Source: Scatophagus argus
Taxonomy: Eukaryota > Chordata > Actinopteri > Scatophagidae
Direction: 5' to 3'
Assembly (NCBI RefSeq): GCF_020382885.2
Contig: NC_058499.1
Coordinates: 9,967,872-10,031,871, forward strand
DNA length: 64,000 nucleotides
Below the pieces are notes generated by a model, which was not told where the DNA came from, searched no databases, and was given only the letters and a program-made list of their open reading frames with translations. Positions 48,863-64,000 of this stretch are shown here, in pieces (the first letter of the stretch is position 1; every line of letters begins with the position of its first letter). Position numbers and translations under genes: made by a program.

Positions 48863-51293
48863 GTATGTAACATTGGATAACGTGTAGTTGAGGTCTTGTT
48901 GGCGGCTGTCTGATTCAGAAAATTGTGTTTTATTGGCGTGAAGCCGTTACCTGGGGATAACGTGAAGGCGACACATTGAGCTACACATCTTATTTAAAAA
49001 TGGAGATAATGTGACATTCACAGCTAGCTAAAATTTAAGATTTGGGATGTGATTTTTTTTTTAATTTAATGTGGGGTTGTCGCTTCGTAGTGGCAGCAAG
49101 TCATTTTCCGTTATGTAAGGGAAAAAATGGCATTTTCAACATATGGTGGGTTTTAATATGTAACGCTGACGGCACATCTTTTGTTACATTTTAAGCTAAT
49201 ACGATGTCGGCTTTAACGTTATGAATTACACATAACGGTTATTCTGACGTTTTATTATGTCGTTTTATGTCCGTAAAACCGACGAGCAGTCCGATACAGG
49301 TGTCAGGGCTTTTTATTACCACGTTAGAGACAAACGTGTTATCTCAAGTTTCATGTTTTGTATGAACATTTGTTTTGCTTGCTTGGTTTTGGATGTTACC
49401 GCAGAGTAAATAGAGCGGTTACCGAATTTCTGCAGATCTGCAATGGGCCACTGCGGCCGCCCTCTGCCGGCTTCCGCTCAGTAGTGAGGGTGTAATTATC
49501 ATGTGGGCTGGGATGTTGGAAGTGGAGGGTGAACCCACTTTGCCCACCTCCTTTTTCACTGGTAGACAAAAGTGAAGCTACTCACCTCTGACAGGCAGAT
49601 TTTAGCTAAACATTAACATCCTGTCACTTCTCAGGACCAAAGGACAGGCAAGGTTCAGGTGTTTACGTAAAATAAAGAAAGCCTTGACCTGCTGGAGGAC
49701 TGTTATACCCACCTTGCTGTCCTGTTTATCCCCTTAGATCAAACTTCTTTCCAAACACACATAAGAGAACATTTTAATGCTGAGTAAGATGTCAAGAGGA
49801 CATGCAAACTTGCAGCAGTGTGCGCTTTTAAAAGACCCAACTTCTTTTTTTAGTTAGCAGTGTATTGAATAGGTTATACTGAGGCTAAGCAGTGCTATAA
49901 AGCATTCCTGCAGCCTTGAAATTATTGATGAGGTGAGTCATTCTTGGGTGTAAGATGACATCCTATGCTCTCCATTGGAACCGTTGTACCTTTTTGGCTT
50001 TCATTCAGTAGAAAGCTACGTCATCGTGTTAAATATTAATCTAATCTGCATGGAGGTCTGCACACAATATAGCATTCCCTTAAAGTATGCGTCCCAGAGC
50101 CAAGGACTGCTAAATGTCACCGGTACACAGGTATGTGCACTGAATGGAAATGATGTAGAGTCGTGCTGGTGGGAAAGTGCTTTGACGTTGTGTGAAAATT
50201 ACTGTCCTTCAGGTCATTCAAGGCCTTACTGTGATCTGCAAACTGTAACCAGATGCTTCAATGCCGCATTTGGCTGGCTGTCTAAGGAAAAGCAGCACAC
50301 ACAGTGGTGTTATTATTTTCCTATCTAGACTGTAGGAAAGCTGAGAGGGAGGAAAAACAGAAGAGACACAAGAGACAAGCCCCAAGTGATCTTAGAACTG
50401 GGTCTCCAGGGGTACCTGCTTTGTCAGAGGAGGGACTAAACACTAGACTGCTTCTCTGCACTGAAGGGACATTTATGCTGCCCGAAAGTTGAACTGTTAA
50501 CAGTGCATTACTGTACAGGTTTTAATGGCTGTAAAATGAACTCATTGTAGATGACCTGTAGCGGAAATGCATCTGCTGTGCCCAGATCATAACTCTCACT
50601 CTGCTGGTTGTAAATGGAGATTGCAAGAGAGCTTTCATAAGTAGGTATTAGGTTTATAATCCCGATGCTGTAGGGAAGAGGGAATAGTAATCAGATTTAT
50701 CTGTGACACCACAAATTTCATCCCTTGTTTTCGCAGGAGATGTCCAAAAATAGACCCTTTAAACCAGCATTTGCAAAAAATCAGCATCTGTCAGGTTTAC
50801 TGCGAAGAACAGTGGAAATATATCTGTCTGTGCGGAAGACTATTTAAAGCCCAGTCCTTATAGAAATTACTGATGCAATAAATAAAGACAAGGATAATAT
50901 TAAGCTGCAAGTAGTATATCACATAGAAGCTTTACACCCACAACTGATGCCAATCAGTATTAGAAAAGGGCACCAGAAAGAATGTAAAAGTGAACAGACT
51001 GGGCTGTGTGATACGTACTTGACATCTGATAGGGACTTGCATGAACACACTTGTATCTGAACAGTGCAGCTCCTCTGTTGATGGCTTAGAGCTCACAGTG
51101 AGTTAATCAAAGTAGTTCATGTGAGACAGATGGACTGGTGACAACAGCCTGCTCTAAGCTAAAAGAGAAGGGCCCATGTGATTTTCCTTTCTTTTCTGTC
51201 TTTTTCGACAAAGCCAGAGTCACGTGAGTGGAGGGCTTTGTCACAGTAGTCACTCACTTCCTCTTATCAATCACCAAATTCGCTGTCATTTAG

Positions 51294-51367
51294 TCGGAGC
51301 CGGAGATCTTCACTCTGGTTGGCACCCCAGGATAGAGAAGTAGAGTCGAGGAGCTGTGATGGATAAG
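51294..51367 (+). other. Possible alternative non-coding exon of slc25a22
   Basis: A 74-base segment bounded by an acceptor-like TGTCATTTAG and a donor ATAAG|GTAAAT. It is GC-richer than its surroundings. Its ATGGATAAG near the end would give only a short upstream frame when joined to the exon at 55876. Confidence 0.25.
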
Positions 51368-53337
51368 GTAAATTTTTCCCTAGTTGATTTGAATGAAAGG
51401 AATAGAGTTTTGCATTGGAAATTCACCTTCGTGGATTTGTTTCAGCATCTACAGGGTTCTATATTTTTTTGTTGTTTGTGATTGTGATATTCATCATGAG
51501 CCACCAAAGCATTACCCAATGGAGGGTTTGCAGATTTTGACTTGACGGTTTTATCTTTTTCTGCTGCTGTTGTCACACAGCTAATAGCAATGCAATAGCA
51601 GTGATTCTAAAAGGAAATACTTGTTTTGTCTGCTAGTGTGAGGAACCGTTGGACCAGTGTGGCTGTTTTTTTGCCGCTTTCCAGTTGGTGGTGCGGGCTA
51701 AATTTTATCCCCTGGTCCCAAAAGTGGCCAGTGATGAAAGTGGAAACTTCAGCAGCTCACCAGCTTAAGACATTTTTTTTCCATGCATAAAAAGAGACGT
51801 TGCAGCAAATAAGAACCTGGCATGTGTGCCATTTGACAGGAAAGGACACTAAATGCAAATAAATAACTAAACAGTTATTTATTATAACATAGAAGATCAA
51901 ACGAGCAGTAAATATGGACAGGAGGTGTGTTAGTCAGTATCATTAGTGTTGTGGAGTAAAAAAAAATGAAACAAAGGCTAAGCAAAACAGAAAGGTTACA
52001 GGCGCTGGCAGGGAACACCGAGGAGAGGGTGGGCCTTGCTGGTAGCCGCCACTTCATCCCCTAGAACACTGTGCCCAGGCGCTTCAGATCTTGTTTTTTA
52101 TTGCAGTCTGGTTTTATAACACTGACACGGCACAGACATGCACCCACGAGCAGACTAAGCAGGGACCGTCACATCTGTTACTTCTTTTATTTAACTATGC
52201 TCGTAATGGATGAAAATGTGAAACAATGAATTGAAAGAGGCATAAAAATCTCCATGGAATCATCACACCACTTGTTACCGACTGTCCTCCCTGTACAAGT
52301 CTTTCATCTAGTTGAAATTAATCACAGAAAGATGTAAGACGTGATGTGTTATGAGCATTTTGTTCATCGTATTCTTCTACATATGACCTTGACTACATAG
52401 TACCTCAGTTACATCACAGTCAAATTATGTTATAATTTCTGTGTATTAATCAACAGTGAGTTTTAAGGTGAGTCAGGAGACTTAAGAAGTCAAATTGATG
52501 CAATTCTATTCCAGTATTGCTCTTCATATAAAATGTGGTGTCATTCATAAATAGTATGTAAATGTGCTGACACACCCTCTGCTCCATTAAGAATGAGAAT
52601 TACTGATACCAGCGGGATTAATAATCATGCTTAGGAGTCCAATATCATTATCACTTTTATGTGGGGAAAAAAAATGTGGCCTGCACAGTTTTTCAGCATC
52701 CGTGCAAGTGTTTTATTATCTCTGAGCCTGAACGGAAGGTAGAAACAGAGTTTAAAGAGGCATTCATGTGTCTCGGTTGTGCAAAAGCTCTACTGTTTAA
52801 CCACAGTTTAATTTGGAATTGGTTCTGGGGAAATGGAAGCTTTCGTTTTCATTCATGTTTTCTCTGTCTAAGAAACACTGCCCCACTTGCTTGTGTGGTG
52901 CCAATGTTATAACAAGGTATTTAACCTCCATAATCAATGTACCGGATAGTTTCAAATTGGCTCTTAACTGGTATTGGCTCTCAATTTACATCATTACATA
53001 CAATATCCAAATGCATTAGACTTTAAACATTGGTCTGTGAACTTGTAGTCGCATATTTCAAAGTTCATTTAATCACTTGACTTCTAATAAAAGAAGACTG
53101 CCTGCCGCTTTATTGACAGTGTTCAGCATAAGGGTTCTTGTCAGCAAAGTTGTATTTATTGCCTCATTGCTCAAGTTGAAATGATGGGCAAGGGTCAAAA
53201 ACAGAGAGTTATCTGTCAGTGTCCAAACTCTTTAGGTTCTGCATGGCAGCCACGTTGCACAATCATTTTGTCTATTATTTACTCATCAGTGCTTATCTCC
53301 TCTAGAAGTACAAACTCAAAATATGACCCCTGTGTGA

Positions 53338-53364
53338 ATGTGTGTGTGTGTGTGTGTGTGTGTA
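53338..53364 (+). repeat. (TG)n microsatellite
   Basis: An uninterrupted TG tract of about 13 units in the first slc25a22 intron. Confidence 0.9.
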
Positions 53365-54373
53365 GGAGAGAGATGTTTGAAGTTACTTGTGTTTGACTAG
53401 TTTGATTAGGAAGTTTTCCATCACTTTAAATCATTTTTTCATCTTGTTTAGCATGTCTGGTCGGAAATAACATTCCTCTTTGATAGTTAGTCTGGAGAGG
53501 TGAAATATGAGTTCCCCTGCAGTTTCTGTACAGTTTATTTTCCCTCCTGCTGTGAGAATGAAAGCAATTCCTTAGAAATGTTCGCGATGAGCGATGCCAC
53601 TGGGCTCTGGACACTGCACACTGAGGCCAGTTGTTTCCGTACAGACTCCAATTGTCATGACAAGACAGCACAGCCAGGCTGTGTCTGTGGGTCAAATATA
53701 TGTCTTGGTGCAGGCACAGTTATTCGATGTGGATGAACTGATGTGAACGTGTAATGCCGCAAAACTGGTAAGAAAAAAAGGAGGGAGATGCCAATTTGAT
53801 GGCCGACTCATGTAAGACAGCAGAGCTCTTTACAACCCATACATTTTCTCCTCAGTGCTATTACCAACCAAACATACAGGCTTCTGTAAATCATGGTGTG
53901 AAGAGAAATCAGAGTGCTGACTGTGGAATTAACAACATGCTCAGGAGGAAGTCAGTGACAGGAAATAGGGAAACAAAAGTAGCATGCAGTAATGTAAGAC
54001 AGTGGGCTGCTGGGTGAGAAAACAGCGAGCAGTAAGAGGGAGATGAGCGATGAAGGAGGGTTGTGAAGCAGAGAGGAGAACACCCAGCCAACAGAGACCA
54101 GAGAGGCCTCAGGTCCCGATCCAAGCCAAACAACACACAACGCCACAGCTGCATTCACACCGAGATGCAGTTATCAGAAACACAAACATCCACACACACA
54201 CACTGTGCAGACTCTTTGAACCGGAATCTGAGGAATTAGTTGCACTGGCGTCATGTGAATGCACGTAGTTGCACTTCATGAAAGAAACCCACAAGTCAGC
54301 AAAGATCTGAGATGGAAAAGCTGTGTTTGAAAGTCGTGACTCGTGACTGAGGGAAATGAAGGGGGAGGGCTGG

Positions 54374-54400
54374 AGAGGAGGAGGAGGAGGAGGAGGAGAG
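54374..54400 (+). repeat. (GGA)n trinucleotide repeat
   Basis: About eight GAG/GGA units inside a purine-rich patch (54350-54420). Confidence 0.85.
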
Positions 54401-55379
54401 GCGGGTTGAACACAGAGAGGCGGGTTATGATTGGTCGATGAGGGGGGTGGAGAGATTGAAAGGGGAAATGGGAAGCATCTTTTCACAGAGGGCATTCTGT
54501 GCCATAAATAGGGAGCATCTTTGCCGCATTACACATATTTCATCTGTTTGCTCAAACATTACTGTTTCAGCACCCAGAGAAAAGAGGCTTTTTTACTCTA
54601 TGACTCCAGTTTGACAGTGAAAGAGTTTATGCATAAACCATGACATGCATGATGCGCAGATGTTCCAGTGGTGATAGATTTGTTTAAGAGTGAGTAATCC
54701 CTCCTCAGTGATCACTGAAGCTCTATTTTTAAGGAGCTGTCAGCTATATTGCCAAATTATGCTGCACCATGGTAAAATATGAAAGTGTATCTTGTGTCAT
54801 TGCACTTATTCAGAGATTAATAAGTGAAATTCAAAGGGTTCTTTTAGTCAGTCAACAGAATATGAATAGCAGATATTTAAATAATTGATTCTTTCCAAAA
54901 ATTCTTTCCATTCCAGCTTCTCAATATCAAGGATTTGCTGCTTTTCTTCTGAACACCTCTGTTTTGTAGGGTTGGTTCGTTTTAATACCGTTCACCTTCA
55001 TGGAGGTATTGATTGTGTCTCTTGGATTCATCTGTGGTGTAACATGAGCTGCTTGTTTTAGCTGGACTTCAGTCTGCACGACTAACATAGAGCAGTGCTC
55101 TGATTTTGTGTCGTTTGTCAGTAATACTAGGTAAGACTGAATTCATGCCACCCCATCTGTAACTGAGGGCTTTATTTGTTTTGGTCCACAGCACACCTGA
55201 GATTGGAGTCAGAAACAACTTCTTATTACCATACAAATATGCCTGCTCCTGAACCAAAGATACATTTTGGTTGAGAAAATGGTAGTTTTGTGTGGACACA
55301 GGGCCAAAATGGAAAGAGGAAGTTGCATTTTTAAATTTAACCAGCTTAATGTGGATGTAATCTCAGATTCTGTTAGTGC

Positions 55380-55625
55380 TAATGTTGTTTTTTTTGTGGC
55401 AATTTGGTGGAATCAATTCCCAACTGAAGTCAGGACAGCAGAGTTACTCCCCTTATTTCGTCGTAGTTTGAGAAGCTGTTTTTCACACTAATGCTTCCAT
55501 CTCACATTTCAATTATGGTGCAGCTCTCTAAAATGCTTTAAGCAGTTTATTCAGGAGGGTTGCGCTTCCATTTGTGTAACGCCATTCCTTTGGACAGATG
55601 TGTCTGCCAAATTAATGTAATGTAA
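55380..55625 (+). mobile_element. Degraded LINE 3' end with teleost repeat tail
   Basis: The translation around 55400-55490 reads WWNQFPTEVRTAELLPLFRR, with the form of the C-terminus of L2-type reverse transcriptases. The tail has CGCCATTCCTTTGGACAGAT, then GTGTCTGCCAAATTAATGTA, a worn version of the GCGTCTGC(C/T)AAATG ending seen widely in fish repeats. Confidence 0.55.
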
Positions 55626-55875
55626 CAGGACAAGCAATTTAATCACAGCACCTTGGGCTTTAGGAAACTATGAGGGACGTACATAGACCAAACGATCAAG
55701 AAGTGATAATGAAAACAATTGTTAATCACAGCTCTAACTAACTGATATGTGGGGCTAAGGTCTGTGTTGAAGGCTACATTGCTTCATTATAGCTTCAACT
55801 GATCCATTAGTCTGTCTGAATTTTTCTGTTAACAGCCACTTAATGAGTGTGTAAACTGGTCCTTTTTCTTCACAG

Positions 55876-56044
55876 ATATCCTCTAAGTTGAACTAACAAC
55901 TACTGCAAGGAGACAAGTGGACAAAACATAACCAAACAACACTTGGACAGCAGCACAATACTTAAACAACAAAAGACAGGGACGACTACCAAGTGTCTAG
56001 CTAACGCACATATTGACACTTTGACCAGCCAGGGCTTGACATAA
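55876..56044 (+). other. slc25a22: 5' UTR part of the slc25a22 start exon
   Basis: After the acceptor TTCTTCACAG, 169 bases of untranslated leader precede the ATG at 56045 in the same exon. Confidence 0.6.
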
Positions 56045-59534
<3,490 letters not shown>

Positions 59535-61843
59535 GAAGCATTTCCTATCTGCCTTTCCCTCCCATAATGCATCACACCAACCGTGTGAGGATTCATCTCA
59601 TTCTGAAAGAAATTCTCGATGGGTCAAAACATGACCAATCAGTACATTTTGTTTTAAAGTTTTTGTGTTGAATGTTGAAATAGTTTAGGAGGGAGCCTTT
59701 GTTTGCCAAGCTGCCTGTGGTGACACACAAAGTTCCAGTCAGCATGCTCAGCTCGCTCTCTGGAAATGAAGCCACAAATATCAGTTGAAGTTTTAAAGGA
59801 ATATTGCTTTATAATTACATTTTATTGCATTTTTGCATTTTTTTTTTTAATATGATTGTTGAATTTTCAAAGTAGATGCCAGCACTGCCCTTGGTTGCTG
59901 CAGTTCCGCAAGCCCTAGAGTACCTAATTCATAACTAAGAACTAAATTAGTAAATTACAGTACAAATGTTTAATTACAGAACAGTGACTAGTAAAATTAA
60001 ATGCATGTACTTTAATTAGAAGGATATTTGAGAAAATTAGATTTGGTAGAATATTTACTGAAAATGCAATTCAAAGAACTCCCCCAGACCTCATGTCTTA
60101 ATGGACATTATCATTAGAATTAGAGCAAATTATCTGCCTCTGTTTCAGACAAAGACCCAGGGAATGTGTTGGTTTGATACCAGCACACTCCCTGTGATCT
60201 TTCCTGAGAAGCCACATCCTTTCTTGTAAGTGGTTGTAATGAACTCAGCCATTCATCTCCAAACAGACTTTGATTGCCTTGGCTTTTCAAGTAGATCAGG
60301 TTCCATCTGATATTTAGTGCTACCACAATGGTTCGACTGTTTTGCCTCTGTGAGAGATATCTCTTGTTTCGTAGTTGCTCACTACACTAAGGTGAAAGCG
60401 TACAACATGTGGGCATTTTACACTACTAAACTGCATGTGCAAATCGTTTAAGCTCTACACAAGACCCCCCCCAGAAAAAAAAAAACTGCTTCTGTTCCTC
60501 TTTAAATGTCGAACAAGTTGTACTTGTGTCCACACCTCAATCAGTGAAGTCGCAGCAGGGGTTTTGCCTTTGACAGATGATGGAAAACACCTGCTGTCAC
60601 ATCACTGATTGGATTGTGGCCAGAAGTGCAGTGCGCTTTAAAATCTGAGTCCACGCAGAGCAGCGCAATGGCGATTTTTCTGCCCTGTGTGATTCATTGT
60701 GGATTCATATGAAAGAATTAGCTGCGGACACTAAATGGGTTGAAAGTAATTTTAATAGAATGCCAGATTATTAGTAGAAGTTCACTAATTATACTGACAA
60801 ATGGTCAGACGTCACATGCTGAGGCCTCACGAGAACACTCATCCATTGTGGAGCCGGTGAGATTTTAGCTGGAGTAGCTCAAACACTTTAGATCCAGGCA
60901 TGATTATTATTGTTTACAGATGAGTTCACGCTCAATTTGAATTCTTTGTCCAAATATGAATTCAGTGGCAGGACCCAAAGAGCTAATGAAAAACATTTCT
61001 TTATCAGAAAATTAAACCATTGAGGTTTCAGTGTTTTATGAGTTTTACCAAACATCTTGGCTTGTTTGCTTTAGAGGTTTTGTTTGCTTTAAGCTGCCAG
61101 GGAAAGCAGCCCTGTCCTATCTTATTTATGCATCACAACACTGAAGCCCTGCCATTGGTTTATCTTGCCGGAGATCAAGGTGACTTTGATGTGTTATTAT
61201 CCAATCATTCCCTCCTCGCTCCCACCGTTCAAGCAACTCATCAATTGTACTGTCGCACTGTAGATGCGCAATGCAACTTTTCGATGTATTCTCATTTGTG
61301 GGAGTGAGATGTATTTATCGATATTCCTTTCTATGGGCAGTATAGCACTATATATTTGTATGTGTTGTTTTTTCTGTGTCAAAGTGTCCACCTTACTATA
61401 TTGTACATATGCAGATGATATGAACTTTATGTTTTAGGATTTATTGTATGTTTTGTACATGATGGCTTATTTGCACACCTACCTCTCCAGCTCCCACCCC
61501 CTCAATCCATATTGTGGTGATTTTATGTTACAATGATGTGGACATATCAAATGAAGGAAAATGTTTGGATGCAACAAGCGTCACTGAACTGAAATATAGC
61601 ATATTGATAAGATTTTTTTTTTTTTTTACTGTATGCAAAGGGGAACAGCAGTGTAGGTCCAGGATGTCGTTTTTTTGGAGGTGCCATTTCTCCCAAGCTA
61701 TTGGTTAAGTTGGGTTGGCCTATTGTCCTGTTTCCTACAGTTTTATCAACTAGGACCAAATGAAGCATGACATAATGATGATAGAGATGTAGTTAGATTT
61801 TAGTGAATGACCTACAGCACTACTTTAACTGTTCTGGAAACAA
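59535..61843 (+). other. Probable 3' UTR of slc25a22
   Basis: AT-rich DNA running to AATAAA at 61844. No recognised gene on either strand. Confidence 0.5.
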
Positions 61844-61849
61844 AATAAA
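61844..61849 (+). terminator. Candidate polyadenylation signal of slc25a22
   Basis: AATAAA 2.3 kb past the stop codon. A further AATAAA at 63454-63459 may mark a longer isoform or another transcript. Confidence 0.45.
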
Positions 61850-61869
61850 TGAAATACACCCCGGACGAA

Positions 61870-64000
61870 GCCAGTAGGGACCTGCTGACATTAGACTGTA
61901 AATCTAAGATCTGTCTTTTTGAATGGTGCTTTTTTCATGAGGTCGCTACAATACGACAGCGGCCTCACTGACGACCAAGGCTGTGCTGACTGAATCACAT
62001 GCTAGCAAATCTCAGTGTTATCGGTGTCTTAACTGAAAGCCATAGGTCAGAGAGGGGGAAACACAACTTCTAGACATTAACTGGCACCTCCAGCCATGTT
62101 GAAAGACGACAGCTGAGCCACAAGAAAATGGCGAAAAAAGAAAAAAAAAAACAAAACACAAAACAGATCTGCCTATTCGTGTGAGCTCGCCTTTCTAAAT
62201 CCCTTTTTTCAACATTCCAACTGCCAGTTCATCTCACGTATAAATGCTGTTATCGTGGTCATAATGCCTATTTTTCGTGTTGTTGAGATCGATGTTTTAA
62301 TTTTTGAACCTGCCAGCCCTGCTCCTCCCTTTTCAAATTTTATTGTCGGTTTTTGGTTGAATCTTGAAAAATGTTGTGCAAAGTCATTTTGTTTTACACA
62401 GCTGTGAATTATCCCTGAACTTGTGCATTTGGTTATGTATGTGCGCGTGCGTATGTTTGTGTGTGTGTGACTGTGTAGTGCTGTGGTTGACGTGTAGTTG
62501 TCAGTGTGACACTGCTGTATTTTTCTCTTTGATTGTCAGGCCCATGCTCTCTCTCTTTCTCCCCTCTTTTCTCTTATATGTCCCACTCCTCTGCCATCTT
62601 CTCTCCCCAGCATTTCCAGCAGGGGGTGCAGGTTAATGCAGAGGAGCTCATAAAAACACCAAATGTATGACTTAGAGTGTATACAATCAAAGAAAGCACA
62701 AAGGATTATTAGGCACAAGAGACCACAGTGATTAAACTCAGACAAGGTCCTTTTCAAAACAATGTGCTGCTTTGGCCGGTATGGATTCAAGTCAGATGTT
62801 CGACTGAGACTAACTTTTTAGTCTTGTGAGAAAGTTTATCTGTCTGTAAAACTTAATCCATAGGGCTGAGACAACAGGATAAGAGACCCATGAGTTGGTG
62901 TCCACTATGTTAGCCATCAGCAGTTAACCACAAAATGTATATTGCCTACTTATTCTAAGTGAATCAAATACAAGAATGTAATTTAGATATTATGAGATGT
63001 ATTATAATTATAGTGAAGAGTTTATTACATTTTAATCTAAACATTTGTGCTTTACACATTCACTAAAAAGTTCATAAACCAGCTCACTGATATGCAATAA
63101 GTAGAAACCACACACAGACACACTGAAAAAAATCCTACAACACAGCCTCAGTCAGTTACAAAAACCACACAATGTATGATGCAATCGGGGACCTTTGGAG
63201 GCCTTCTGGGGTCAGAGCTCTCTTCACCACCTCTGTTGTCTTCCTCCAAGAGGAATTGTGCATTACAGCACTTTAAAACAAGGACCCCACCCCCACCACC
63301 CCTACCCCGTTCACCATTTACAAAGTCTCTCTATGACAAAGAGGGTGTTTATGAATATGTGTGGCGAATGACACAGTTGTCCTACACATTGTTGACAATG
63401 CAATGGAAAAAAGTTAAATAAAATATTGTGTTTCCTGTCACAATTTGCTGTTCAATAAACTGTCTTCAAATCAGCCTGATGTAGTTGTCTGTAGTGCGGG
63501 GCCCTGGCTCATCACTGCTTCTGCTTTCAAGGTCTAGCAGTCGTTTGACAGAATACAAAAGAACTGACTCTGGCCTTTTTCTTGGTGCCTACCAGTGCAG
63601 TGAAAACCAAACAGCAGGGCGATGTTTTGAAGAGTGTCAGGGTGACTTTGTGGGTCCTCGGGGCAGCAAGAACAGCTGAGGCTCTGTGCGTTGTGATGAT
63701 TTGCTGCCTCGTGGAGCCACCAGGTGTCAGTGTGGGGTCGCAGGAGAGCCGGCTGTAGTCCTATCCTGCTGGGAGTGGGAAGAGTGTGAGCGGTGCTACA
63801 TACTACAGGTGTGCGCTAAGCTTGGGTGGTGTGACAGTAAATCACGTGCTCCGATCTCCCTTTCTGTCTGGCCATCTTATTTTCTCTCATGCGAGTTTCT
63901 GTCTCTTGCTGCTGCGATGCAGACATGCCTTTCTCTCCCGTGATCTGTGCGCTTTCACATGATGGATAAGGTCTTTCTATGTGACTATTAAGATGCATGA
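61870..64000. other. Right-end region, no gene recognised
   Basis: Contains a short (GT)n run near 62460 and an AATAAA at 63454-63459 within TTCAATAAACTGTCTTC. The open frames present show no recognisable domain. The last 500 bases are GC-richer and could belong to a transcript that continues past the edge. Confidence 0.35.

Larger units (their letters stand above)
48863..55875 (+). other. Large first intron of slc25a22
   Basis: About 7 kb with no coding signal recognised. It contains a (TG)n tract, a (GGA)n tract, a LINE tail at 55380-55625 and a possible alternative leader exon at 51294-51367. Confidence 0.45.

Overview
This window is nuclear DNA of a bony fish, most likely a percomorph teleost. 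All protein signal sits in short exons with GT-AG introns and vertebrate polyadenylation signals, and the spaces between hold degraded tRNA-derived SINEs, L2-like LINE tails, (GT)n microsatellites and several dispersed repeats that I recognise from perch-like fish. The species call rests on these recognised families and was not computed.

Layout, left to right. (1) incenp, minus strand, only its first two coding exons (433 down to 25; the gene runs off the left edge). (2) pgghg, minus strand, 13 coding exons from 8351 to 2646. (3) About 4 kb of intergenic DNA with LINE and SINE remnants and the long 3' UTR of the next gene. (4) ppp1r12c, a myosin phosphatase targeting subunit, minus strand, 25 coding exons from 26421 to 13075. 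(5) pnpla2 (ATGL), minus strand, 9 coding exons from 36451 to 29204. (6) A divergent intergenic region of about 2.8 kb. (7) pidd1, plus strand, 15 coding exons from 39305 to 46405. (8) slc25a22, plus strand, promoter near 48800, a first intron of about 7 kb and coding exons from 56045 to 59534. (9) Long 3' UTR and AT-rich DNA to the right edge with no recognised gene.

Reading frames were checked through every predicted splice junction, and all five complete genes close without a break: pgghg 697 aa, ppp1r12c 911 aa, pnpla2 512 aa, pidd1 999 aa, slc25a22 312 aa. Gene names come from recognising the protein families; no database search was run.

The genes do not form one pathway. They cover mitosis (INCENP), collagen glycan turnover (PGGHG), myosin phosphatase targeting (PPP1R12C), lipolysis (PNPLA2), the PIDDosome death switch (PIDD1) and mitochondrial glutamate import (SLC25A22). 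pgghg, pnpla2, pidd1 and slc25a22 all have human orthologues in 11p15.5, so part of the order is old conserved synteny. No undescribed system was found. The most notable points are a His-to-Gln change at the first autocleavage motif of PIDD1 and a GC-AG intron directly after the second one.
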